Assembly (NCBI GenBank): GCA_009809945.1
Contig: WTPW01000032.1
Location: 282,471 to 346,470, forward strand
DNA length: 64,000 nucleotides
Source: Gigaspora margarita
Taxonomy: Eukaryota > Glomeromycota > Glomeromycetes > Diversisporales > Gigasporaceae
Direction of reading: 5' to 3'
Part shown: positions 43,974 through 53,659 of the stretch, in pieces
Position numbering within the stretch: position 1 is the stretch's first letter
Layout of the letters: each line of letters begins with the position of its first letter
The notes under the pieces: model-generated
Told to the model about the DNA's origin: nothing
Seen by the model: only the letters and a program-made list of their open reading frames with translations
Database searches by the model: none
Position numbers and translations under genes: made by a program

Positions 43974-44495
43974 ACACGTCATACCTGCCAGATAAACTTG
44001 TTATCTGGCATGATATACTAGTACCCTAGCCATCGCGAAAAAAAGTTACGGTCATTGTGAGATTCTACTTGAACCACATGATGATCTACATACATTAGCC
44101 AATCAGAGTTAACCACACTATAATTAATTTTTATTTGTATCGATTGGTATAACTTGTCGCTTCGCAAACATTTATATATTTACACTTTTTTATTTACGTT
44201 TATTAATCACTATTAAAAGGATTAAAATCGGCACTTTTAACTCTTTACTTACTAATTCTTTTGATTCGATATACAGATTATGTCTCGTTTAGTCTTTTAT
44301 TAGCCAGTAAATATAATGATTAAGTATTTGTTACAGGTAAATATAATAGTCATTTATTAATTGATTATCTCGAAACAATTTATTCAATTTGATTTATTTA
44401 ATTTTTTTTTTTTTTTAGTACCAATTTAGTTAATGGATTAATGCTTATTTAGTTTTTTACTAATTTAATTTAACGGTATAAATTTATTAATTATT

Positions 44496-44722
44496 GTCGC
44501 GGCTGAAGCTGGAAATGGCTGAAGCTGGAAATTAGAAAAGCTGATTTAAAAAAATAAGTCCTACCAAAATCCACTTATACCCTTTTATTATTAAAACTAA
44601 CCCTAAACCCTAACCTAACCCTAAAAAAACCCCCCTAACAAAAGGCCCTAAAATTTTTTAAAAATTTCATATTAAAATAATTAAATTTTCTAGCATCAGC
44701 CGTTTCCAGCATCAGCCGCGAC
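44496..44722. mobile_element. MITE nested in the MULE, with telomere-like repeats
   Basis: The ends GTCGCGGCTGAAGCTGG and the inverse (CCAGCATCAGCCGCGAC) are flanked by AATTATT on both sides (44489-44495 and 44723-44729). The subterminal unit GGCTGAAGCTGGAAAT is repeated in each arm. The centre reads AACCCTAAACCCTAACCTAA followed by CCCTAA and a C run. The design is the same as the MITE at 39163-39482 but the sequence is different. Confidence 0.82.
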
Positions 44723-44839
44723 AATTATTTAAACAATTGTTTTATTTTATAAAAACATTTTTTTAAAAAATTTATTACCAGAACGACTAATTAAAAAATA
44801 GTTGGGATATTATAATAATTTATTAGCTAACGCAGCCAA

Positions 44840-47494
44840 AAGGCAAGTTTTTTATCGCTTGACTTTTGAGTGCCTTGCTGTTTATGAGCCTGCAAGGTTT
44901 CTTCACACTCATCAACTGCTTTTACAAATGGTCTTATTAAAGTATTGAAGTTTTTTTATAAAATTGTCGTTATCCATTTCTCTTTTATACAATTCTAATG
45001 CCTTTTCAAATTTCTTTACATAGTAGGTATAGTTTTCTTGTCTCTCTTCTATTTTATTTTCCTGTGCTATTATTGATATATTTTGCAAGTAACCTGAGCG
45101 ACTACCCTCTGCAACAGGATTTTTAAAAACCATATTTGTTTCTGATACGGCTTTATTAGCAATTTTCCATGAATTATTTTGTTGAAAGTTTGTTGGGCTT
45201 ATTTTTTCCAAAAAAAATTAAAGGATAATCATGTCGCCTTGTTGTTTCATTAAAGGTAGGCCAAAAATCTTTCCTTTTTTTGCAACTAAATGCTTGCAAA
45301 GAAAATAAATAGCGGCTATTTACATATGCTGGGCAAGAAAATACTCAATTATTTACATCTACTTGATACCTTTCATCTATATCAGGCATAATATCTTTAG
45401 ACATAGCCTTATCCCAGTCTTTTTTAAAGGCCTGCCACCAAGATGGAAGATGACGATTGGTATCATAATGGGTCATCATAAGGTCAAAGTCAAGTACTAA
45501 TTGTTCAACAAGAATATTGGTAAGACGATCAAGTCGAGGTCTATTATAGTTATACTTATACTTGTATTTAAGTACCCTCCAGTGACTCTCTGTAATCATG
45601 GTTGTGCGGCTAAAAGGATTGCAAAAGAATATGCAGAACGAGCAAACAATGACCAGTTTTTTTTATTGTACAAATTTACCAAAGATACCCCCACAATGCA
45701 CAACATTCATTATTGTAGCAAAAAAAATAGATCTCTTGTACACAATGGTAATAAATTTGAAATGAATTCCAAAAAAACATTTTTCTCTACTGGAATTAAT
45801 GAATGCATATTTGCATGTCTCTTAACTATATTAATCATTTCTTTAGATATGTCTTCTGAACATAGACATCTAATATTACCAGTTGGAATCCATGATGGAT
45901 TTATGAAACTAAACTGCTGATGAGCTTCTAATGCTTTTGCTTGAGTATAAGTATTTAATCGTGGCTTTTTATCTTTAAACATTTACTAATAGCATTTTCT
46001 AAATGCCAATAACATAACTGAATATTTGAATTCCACCAGATTTCACTAACTGCTAAAATTTCACCAGCATCTTTGTCTAATAATACAAATGAGGGTAACA
46101 AAAAATCTTTGAAGAACTTGTACACGAGTAGTAACTCCATCTTCAGAATAATGATTTATTCAAAATCTGATACTATATATATAAATATGCAAGTGGCATA
46201 CCATATTCACTATGATTAGCATTTACAACAAATAGCTCAAATCGTTCCTGATTTGTTTTAAAAGTAGAATCTATGATGATCTCAGTTATCTTTTCTACAC
46301 CAATTCGATAAAGCTTGGAGTAGCAAACCCTAAAGCTTTTACAAAATTGTTATCAAAATAAGTGAGAATTTTAAATTCTCTAGCTACAATTTCAGGCCGT
46401 TCAAGATATGTCTTAGATGGTAAAAGCTGATTATCTTGGTTTGTAAGATACGTTTGTTTACTATAAACTGACACCCAAAAATATACATGTTCTTTTGTAT
46501 GTATTGGATTAATTAACTTATTTTCAATTAGATACCTATACAATTCAGAGCTTCGCAAGTTATATTTGAGGTGTCCCTGGATCCATTGGTTTGCTTTTTC
46601 TGGAAATTCTATTTGCCGATATGATGGATGTTCATGTGAACATGAATGTTCACATTGTACACTTGCATTTTGTTCGAGTATATTCATATTAATTGTAATT
46701 TTACCTTTGCAAGGAAATTGTGATATTGCAGGAAAAATTTCATTTCGCCTTTTTACCTCCTGATTATCTGGTCTTTGCTAGGCCCGATCTTCACGTGATG
46801 CGCATTGGAGGTATGCTGTAGCACTTCTGTAAATTCTTTTCTTTTAAAATTTAAGCAAAGTTTTCGTACTTCCCAATAATATTAAGATCCAGATTCTAAT
46901 GGCAAAATAAGAATTTTAGTAAGCTGTGCAAAGCTATTCTTAATTTCTTCCATGTTTAATGAATCGTTCTCAAAATCTTGGCTAAGTGCAACAGTATCTA
47001 AAAGCTTTGAGTCTAATTCAATCTCAAGTGCAAATTTTGTAGGTTCACTGAATAACTCAGTATCCTGGAACTGTTTGGAGACAAATCTTTCTACTTCATC
47101 CATACAATACGTAAGTGTATCATCATCATCGTTATCATACACTTCTATTAAATTTGCATAATCATTATTAAAGAAAAAACTATTTTCTGATGTTGGCTCA
47201 AGATCATAATTTTCAATAATATTATGAATTTGAAGAAAATCTGAGGCATTGTTAGTTCTAGAAGTAGAGACGCTAATAGTTGGAACAACTACATTAAGGT
47301 CAGTATCCATTGTATTTTGTAGATTTACATTTTGATTCCTTTTACCATGTCTTTTAGCACGAATTGCAGGTCTTATGCTCATATAGTGGATTATCAGCAC
47401 GAGATCGGCAGAAGCTTGTTTTTTTCTTTACCAAGTGACAATAACTGCATTTTTTAGTTTCTGAGGCTTGTGTGGATGAACTACTTTTACTCAT
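44840..47494 (-). pseudogene. MULE transposase, broken
   Basis: Read on the minus strand from 47494: MSKSSSSTQASETKKCSYCH (an N-terminal zinc-binding-like CxxC segment), an acidic Ser/Asn-rich region, FPEKANQWIQGHLKYNLRSS, then the DDE core with IIIDSTFKTN (first Asp), VVNANHSEYGMPLAYLYI, FVLLDKDAGEILAVSEIW (second Asp) and LCYWHLENAI (the CxxH of MULEs). Next comes MITESHWRVLKY (late catalytic region) and, after 45340, a diverged tail; the SWIM finger is not clearly visible. Frame changes occur near 47390, 46290, 46150 and 45960, with stops after 45340. This is an ordinary decayed DNA-transposon gene of about 2.6 kb. Confidence 0.85.
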
Positions 47495-47499
47495 TTTCG

Positions 47500-49620
47500 T
47501 GTTTGAAGAGTTACAATTTGATTAATATAATTGTAATTGTTAAGAGATATCAAGGTTATTCATGATAAATGTAATTTAAAAGAATTGATTTAAATAAATC
47601 TCTTTATAATAAAATTATCGTCCGTCATGAGTGTCCTGTACATTCTTACCAATCATTTTGTACAGACTGTGAGAATATTTATACGATGAGCTGTGAATGT
47701 TTAATCGCTTGCACCAATAACTACATACTAAGCATAATAGGAATTACAATGACTTTAAATACATTTTGCAGTTACTGCACAGAGAATAAATTCTATGACG
47801 GCAATATTATAGAATCATGATAATTCCAATACAAATTAACAAACTCCTGTAGTATACAAATTTAGAATTTTTTTTAAAAAATAATACTAGAAATTACAAT
47901 AATTCTAATGTAAACCAACTCAACCAAAACTATGTGCACCGGAATACAAAGTCCCTTAATTGAATTTTTTACGTGATGGAAATTATGATAATTCTACTAC
48001 AAACGAATTCAACCTTAATTGCATAGAAATCATAATCTCCCCAACGAAAACTAACTCAACCTTAATCACATGCCATTATTACTGGAATAGTAATTAAGTT
48101 CTGTAACAGAATTTTTACAGCGACTCATGATAGAGTTCAAGTCATCTACAGCGTTCTTTTCTTTACAATTCATTAAAAACTTATAACTGTCTCAATTTTT
48201 CTTAACCTATCCCATCTGCCACAGAGTAGTTATTACCAGAAGTGCTGTTTCTCGCTCTGCTGTTATGATAATACTTCATTTGCTAAATTTTCCAGTGCAT
48301 ATTATTGAAATTGTTTTCAGCACCTTTGGCTATCTAGCCACATGATTGGTCATATCTATTCTTTATATCGAAGTTTTGAAACAATTTATTTACCTCTTTT
48401 TACCTTTTTATTTGTGCTAATCTATTTAACTCTTGCTAATATATTTAATTCGATAGATTAATAAATAAGTATAACATTTGAAATTGTACATGAGTGCTAA
48501 GATTATTTTTTGAAATTATTTCGAAATATGATTTATAGCCTTATCGAAGTTGTAAGTATGCCAGCGGCACCCAATTTACACTTGTATATACTGTATATAT
48601 ATATATATAATCGATTCAAATACAGTATTTTTAAGTAAGATATAAAATGTTAATTTGAATAAATACGCGTTAACTTTAAATCACAAAAGACAAAAAAAAC
48701 AAAATATTTTCTAAATTTTTAAAATTCAAGTTGACTTTTAATCTTTATTCAAAAATGAAAATCCCGATTTAAATACATTTTTTAACTATGTTCGCTACGA
48801 CACATAATTTCCTTTTTCTACAAACTTTTATAGTTTCTTGTCATGATTATGACCCGATGGCCCCTGAATAACTATATTTTAAATTTCTAGAAATTTACAA
48901 TAGAGAATAAAAAGTATACATATATACAGTAAAGTTTAATATCTATATTAAATTTCCTTTTACTTGACGTTCAGCATTCAGCATTTGGTTATTGCAGATA
49001 TTAATTGCATGATTATGTGAAATGATGACCCTCTAAATTTCTAATAAGAGACATATAGTGACTAATTTAGTAGAGTTTAAATACGATACTTATCTATTAA
49101 ACTTTCTTTTAGAAACACTTAATATTATCCGCTTTTTGCATTCAGAATTCAGTTATTGCAGACAACCTTTGAATATATTCTAAATTTCTAAATTAGAGAT
49201 AAAAAATACACACATATATAATATCTATATTAAACTTTCCTTTTGAGATAGTCACTTAACAACTTCTGCATTCAACAATTCGGTTATCGCGAATATTATA
49301 ATATCCAAATACAGATTAGTTAATGATTATCACAAAGTTTATTCCTAGAAATATTATTACTAAGACAAAACAAATATTGTGTAATATGAGATTTAGTATT
49401 AGTGATATCTTTTATACTAACCGTCCTCAAAGAAAGCAACTTTAGTTATGTGTTTCTTAAGATTAACTGTGAGCATTTCAACTTTCGTTTAAAGTACTGG
49501 TAAAACTGAAAATGCATCTATTTGTACTATTTTCAAGAATGAGTTAAAAAAAGAAAAAGTATTTAAAAAGGTTTAATTATATAAAATCACGTTAAACTTG
49601 TAAAGTATTAAAATCGATAT
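47500..49620. other. Non-coding part of the MULE
   Basis: No gene is seen. Loosely repeated phrases of the type AATTACAATAATTC...CCAACTCAACC occur at 47880-48070, and a TA microsatellite at 48588-48612. Confidence 0.5.
48770..49310 (+). repeat. Degenerate tandem repeat in the MULE (unit about 140 bp)
   Basis: The phrase TATTAAAYTTTCYTTT followed by CAGCATTCAG or TGCATTCAAC and GGTTATTGCAGA or GGTTATCGCGAA recurs at about 48945, 49096 and 49230, with a fourth, weaker copy from 48770. It may be subterminal sequence of the MULE. Confidence 0.6.
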
Positions 49621-49749
49621 AAAAATTCAATTAACAATAGTTGACACTGATTGGCTAGTGTATGTAGATCATGTGGTTCAAGTAGAATCTTATGATGACT
49701 GTAACTTTTTTTCGCCATGGCTAGGGTACTAGCCAGGGTACTATAGTTT

Positions 49750-50095
49750 TATTGGTTGGAAGATCAGCGAACTATACGAAGTGATTATCAGATAATCTGA
49801 GTGGCAAAAATTCCAACCAAAACTTTACAAAAAATGAGAAAATCTAGAAATCAATCATCTAAATCTTTGGTGGAATGTAATGTTTCTTAATACTTGCTAA
49901 TATATTCGCTATTTTTTATTGGTCTTATATTTTGTTCCTTTTTATCTATTGTAGAGCAATCATTCTTGTTTTTTACTTGCGCTTATTTTTGTACTTGTTT
50001 TTATAAGACGCTTTCAAATCTGTAAAGCATTTGGTTAACTTTTTTAGCTAAAATAGTTTGTAAATATTAGGTGGCAAATTCATGTTTAAGAGCGT
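49750..50095. other. Gap, nothing recognised
   Basis: AT-rich, without sustained frames or paired ends. Confidence 0.4.
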
Positions 50096-50098
50096 TAA

Positions 50099-50320
50099 CA
50101 GCTAATTTGAAAATTAGTACAACATGTGATGAATGTTATAATGATTATCTACAAATTTTTTGGTAATAATATAATTTTTATATAAAACATACTACAATAA
50201 TATACTTGCCAAAAAGTATATTATCAAAAAACTACAATATTATTACCAAAAAATAATTAACAAAATTTGGATAATTATCATGAAATTCATTATGTGTTCT
50301 ACTAATTTTCAAATCAGCTG
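50099..50320. mobile_element. Fold-back MITE with TAA target site (PIF/Harbinger-like)
   Basis: Arms of about 100 bp run from CAGCTAATTTGAAAATTAGT at the left to its inverse at the right and leave only a short centre (50190-50215). TAA borders both ends (50096-50098 and 50321-50323), the 3-bp target site of PIF/Harbinger elements. The family is inferred only from that site. Confidence 0.75.
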
Positions 50321-50323
50321 TAA

Positions 50324-50690
50324 TAAATATTGTTACATTTATGTTTATCAAAGGGAGTGTTGTTGGCCAAATTAATAATTGCATAAAAGATCTTTAGTTA
50401 GATAATTTTTATCCTTAATCTGTAACTATCTAGTTAAAATCAATGGATACAAATATCTGTATCAACACGAATCATCAGATCTATTCAGATTAACAGATTA
50501 CAGATCAAAACACTACCTTTTTTGATATGTATGTAGGCTGTATGTATTGTGCAGAACTGTACCGATATTATTTAGGATATATTGTCAACTAAATTAATTA
50601 TATTGTACAATCATTCATTCATTCATTGTAAGTATAATAAATACTACGTACGTATTTGCGTTCGCATCTGGGTATTTTTTTCTTCGCATA
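50324..50690. other. Upstream region of the Sel1 gene
   Basis: From 50350 to 50520 short motifs (ATCTGTAAT, AGATTAACAGATT, GGATACAAATATCTG) in both orientations suggest a decayed hAT-like MITE, but no target duplication was found. ATTCATTCATTCATT precedes the gene. Confidence 0.4.
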
Positions 50691-50694
50691 CAAA

Positions 50695-51681
50695 ATGTCA
50701 ACAAACAAAAGGTTTTTTGATGAAGTTACTGAAATCACAAATGATTTTAATCAATTAAATTTCTCAGATATTCAAAATTCAGCAAACAAAGGAAACTCTA
50801 AGGCAATATTCATGCTTGGCCATTGCTATGAGCATGGAATTTATGTTGAAAAGAATGAGAAATTGGCATTTGATTATTATCAAGAAGCAGCGAAGAATAG
50901 TTCTTATGGGATGTATAAAGTTGGTCATTGCTATTATTTAGGAATTGGCATTAAAAAAGATAAAATGCAAGCATTTAAATGGTATAAAAAATCAGCAGAT
51001 GAGAGAAATTCTCACGGAATGTACCAAGTTGGTTATTGCTATGATTTAGGAATTGGGATTGAAGTCGATAAACTGCAGGCATTTAAATGGTATCAAAAAT
51101 CAGCAGATAAGGGAAATTCTAACGGAATGTATCAAGTCGGTTATTGCTATGATTTAGGAATTGGGGTTGAACCCGATAAAAATAAAGCGCTTGAAAATTA
51201 CATAAATTCGGCAAAGGCAGGTAATTCGAAAGGATTTTCTAAAACTGTCGTTTTGGCTGATGAAATGGGACATGACGATAAAATTGGCAGTTGTTATCTT
51301 CACGGATTTGGAACTGAAAGAGATGAATACCAAGCATCAATTTGGTATAAAAAATCAGCAGAAAAAGGAAACCCTTTTGGAATATTCATGCTTGGTTATT
51401 GTTATGAACATGGGATAGGAGTTAAAAAGGATGAAAACAAGGCATTCACATATTACCAAAAATCGGCAGACGTGAATATTTCTAACAGAATGTACCAAGT
51501 TGGATATTGTTATTATTTAGGAATTGGAGTGGAAATCGATAAGCAAAAAGCGTTTACACATTATCTGAAGTCTGCTGAGGCAGGTAATTCAATGGGAATT
51601 TGGAAAACTGCCTGGTGTTATTATTACGGAATTGGCGTGAAAAAAAATCAAGATAAATGGTGGGAATGGCTTAAGAAGTGA
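50695..51681 (+). CDS. Sel1-repeat protein (eight repeats), perhaps 5' exon of a kinase fusion
   Basis: Read alone, the frame from MSTNKRFFDEVTEITNDF (50695; an upstream Met at 50656 gives a less typical start) codes 328 residues. Eight Sel1-like repeats of about 36 residues follow, each with the pattern GxYxVGYCYxLGIGVExDKxxAFxWYxKSAxxGN; repeat 5 is lengthened and irregular. Such repeats form a curved helical scaffold for protein-protein contacts. No signal peptide or membrane span is seen. The stop TGA overlaps a consensus splice donor (AAGAA|GTGAGT at 51678), and splicing to the kinase exon at 52291 keeps the frame, so the annotated stop may be intronic. In this fungal group Sel1 repeats commonly occur next to kinase domains, from which I infer a signalling role. 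Confidence 0.85.
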   Translation: MSTNKRFFDEVTEITNDFNQLNFSDIQNSANKGNSKAIFMLGHCYEHGIYVEKNEKLAFDYYQEAAKNSSYGMYKVGHCYYLGIGIKKDKMQAFKWYKKSADERNSHGMYQVGYCYDLGIGIEVDKLQAFKWYQKSADKGNSNGMYQVGYCYDLGIGVEPDKNKALENYINSAKAGNSKGFSKTVVLADEMGHDDKIGSCYLHGFGTERDEYQASIWYKKSAEKGNPFGIFMLGYCYEHGIGVKKDENKAFTYYQKSADVNISNRMYQVGYCYYLGIGVEIDKQKAFTHYLKSAEAGNSMGIWKTAWCYYYGIGVKKNQDKWWEWLKK

Positions 51682-51849
51682 GTTAAATTTTATTTTTTAT
51701 GATGTTTACAGTTTATTCATATTAAGTTTTCTTACACAATTTTAATAATTATCAGGGAGTAAGCATAAAAACCATTTTTTTATTGGATCTATTTATTTAT
51801 CAACAATTTAAGCTCATAAATATTTATTGTGTATTTATTTTAGCCCATA

Positions 51850-52210
51850 TGTATAAGGAACATTTAATTAATAATTTTTTAAGATAAAAATAGCAAAACA
51901 AGTTCACAAAACAAGTTCATAATTACTTATTTACCATTACGTACAATTCATTTCATTCGCATTAACCACCTCACACAGCAAGTGAGTATAAAGAACATTT
52001 AATAATTTTACTACATAAAAATAGCAAAACAAGTTCACAAAACAAGTTCATAATTACTTATTTACCATTACGTACAATTCATTTCATTCAGCGAGTGAGT
52101 ATAAAGAACATTTAATAATTTTACTCATAAAAATAGCAAAACAAGTTCACAAAACAAGTTCATAATTACTTATTTACCATTACGTACAATTCATTTCATT
52201 CGCATTAATT
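51850..52210 (+). repeat. Three-copy tandem repeat (113-135 bp)
   Basis: GAACATTTAATAATTTTACT, AAATAGCAAAACAAGTTCAC and TTACGTACAATTCATTTCAT occur three times in the same order, with starts at 51858, 51993 and 52106. Copies 2 and 3 are almost identical, so the expansion is recent. The array lies between the Sel1 frame and the kinase exon, within the putative intron. Confidence 0.88.
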
Positions 52211-52290
52211 TAGTCGGTAAATAAGAATAATTTACATTTGATGTGAAGTTTAAAACCGCAGATGCAAAATTAATCAATTTTATATTATAG

Positions 52291-53658
52291 AAAATCTAAA
52301 TGTGGAAAATGTGCACATTGTAATGAAGATAACACTCAACCCGCATGGTGTCTATCATGTGATCCTGATAAAGCAACAAGATGGACAAGTGTAAATAAGG
52401 ATATTGACGATTGCATGAAATCGTTCCAACTTAGAATCTGGAAATATGAAGACGCGTTTGAATGGATTCCATTTGATAGATTATCTGGTGTTGATGAAAT
52501 TGGTAAAGGAGGATTTGGTTCCGTATACAAAGCAACCTGGTTAGACGGTATAAGAAGAGTTGAAAAAATTACTGATAGTAACTACAAAAGAGCGTGTGAA
52601 GCTTCCAGCATCGTTGCGCTTAAGACCTTGTCAGAAGGTTCTTTAAAAGAAGTGAGCTAAATCGTTATTTGTTTAGCTGTCTGTTAAATAATTCATTTAA
52701 TTTATTTTAATTAATTATCTATTTTATTTATAAAGTTTGAAAATCATATGAAATGTATTTTATTTAATAGTAAGCTTAAAATATATGGGTTAACTCAAAA
52801 AAGTAAAAATGAATACTTTATAGTACTTCAATATGCTGATAGTGGAAATCTTCACAAGTATTTAAAAACAAATTTTCAAGAAGTTAACTGGAAGACTAAA
52901 TTAAAACTACTTTTCGATATTTCTAAAGATTTATATCAAATTCATAGGGCAGGGTATATTTATGCAGACTTTCATAGTGGTAATATTTTGCAAGGCCAAG
53001 GTATTAGCACAACTTTGCAATCTTACATTGCAGATTTAGGATTGTCTAAAAAAACCAATGAAAATGACACAGAAGGTGAAATTTATGGAGTTATGCCTTA
53101 TGTAGCTCCAGAAGTATTAAAAGGTGAAAAGTTTACAACAGCTGCAGATATTTATGGTTTTGGAGTTATTATGTCAGAGATGTCAACTGGACAAAGGCCT
53201 TTTGATGGTCAGAAATTTGATATTAAACTTGCAGTAAAGATTTGCAAAGGATTAAAGCCAGAATTTGCATCTGGAACACCGGATTGCTATATTGAATTAG
53301 CCAACCAATGCATGGACTTGGATCCTAAGAAAAGGCCTACTGCTAGTAAACATTGGGATATACTTAGTGAATGGAATAAAAGTACAGAAGGTTCAGATAG
53401 TACCAATGAAATTAAAAAGCAATTCTTAGAAGCAGATAAAGTTATTAAATTATTGCCAATATTAAAGCATTCTGATGATATGTATACTAGCAAAATTATT
53501 AGTACAAAATTAATTTCAAAAGCAATTAAAGGTATTTATTTTTAATTAATATATTGTATTATATATTGATTTAGTTAAAAATAATAATCACTTATTTAGA
53601 TATGTCTCAAACCCAAACTGATTCTGCTCAAATAAATCTTGATGTTACTAAAACTTGA
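52291..53658 (+). CDS. Tyrosine-kinase-like protein kinase
   Basis: Exons 52291-52651, 52736-53531 and 53600-53658 join in frame. The 5' side begins at a splice acceptor (TATTATAG) with no Met in frame, so an upstream exon is needed; the Sel1 frame supplies one in phase. Segment residues: CAHC (7-10) and CLSC (20-23) form a zinc-ribbon-like pair; glycine loop GKGGFGSVY (71-79); Lys111 in VALK; Glu of helix C in LKEFENH; catalytic loop YADFHSGN (196-203), where His-Arg of HRD are Tyr-Ala but Asp198 and Asn203 are kept; DLG (220-222); VAPE. Helical C-lobe motifs DIYGFGVIMSEM and NQCMDLDPKKRPT follow. The last exon adds SQTQTDSAQINLDVTKT. If the exon is not used, the frame stops at 53545. The kinase is probably active, judging by the retained catalytic residues. 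Confidence 0.85.
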
Positions 53659-53659
53659 A

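Larger units (their letters stand above)
44019..49743 (-). mobile_element. 5.7-kb MULE DNA transposon
   Basis: The terminal inverted repeats are about 95 bp: TAGTACCCTAGCCATCGCGA at the left end and its inverse at 49712-49731, continuing through GATTCTACTTGAACCACATG and TAGCCAATCAG on both sides. The right end carries an additional TAGTACCCTGGC copy (49732-49743), which hides the target duplication. Inside are the broken transposase (44840-47494, minus strand), a nested MITE, and 2.1 kb of non-coding sequence with tandem repeats on the side upstream of the transposase. The TIRs are well kept while the gene is broken, so it may still be mobilised in trans. Confidence 0.85.

Noticed and set aside
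46952-47161. Ser-rich plus-strand frame
   Set aside because: It is the shadow of the acidic region of the MULE transposase.
51850-52210. CRISPR-like array
   Set aside because: Three long (113-135 bp) direct repeats without short unique spacers; an ordinary tandem duplication in a eukaryotic intergenic or intronic region.
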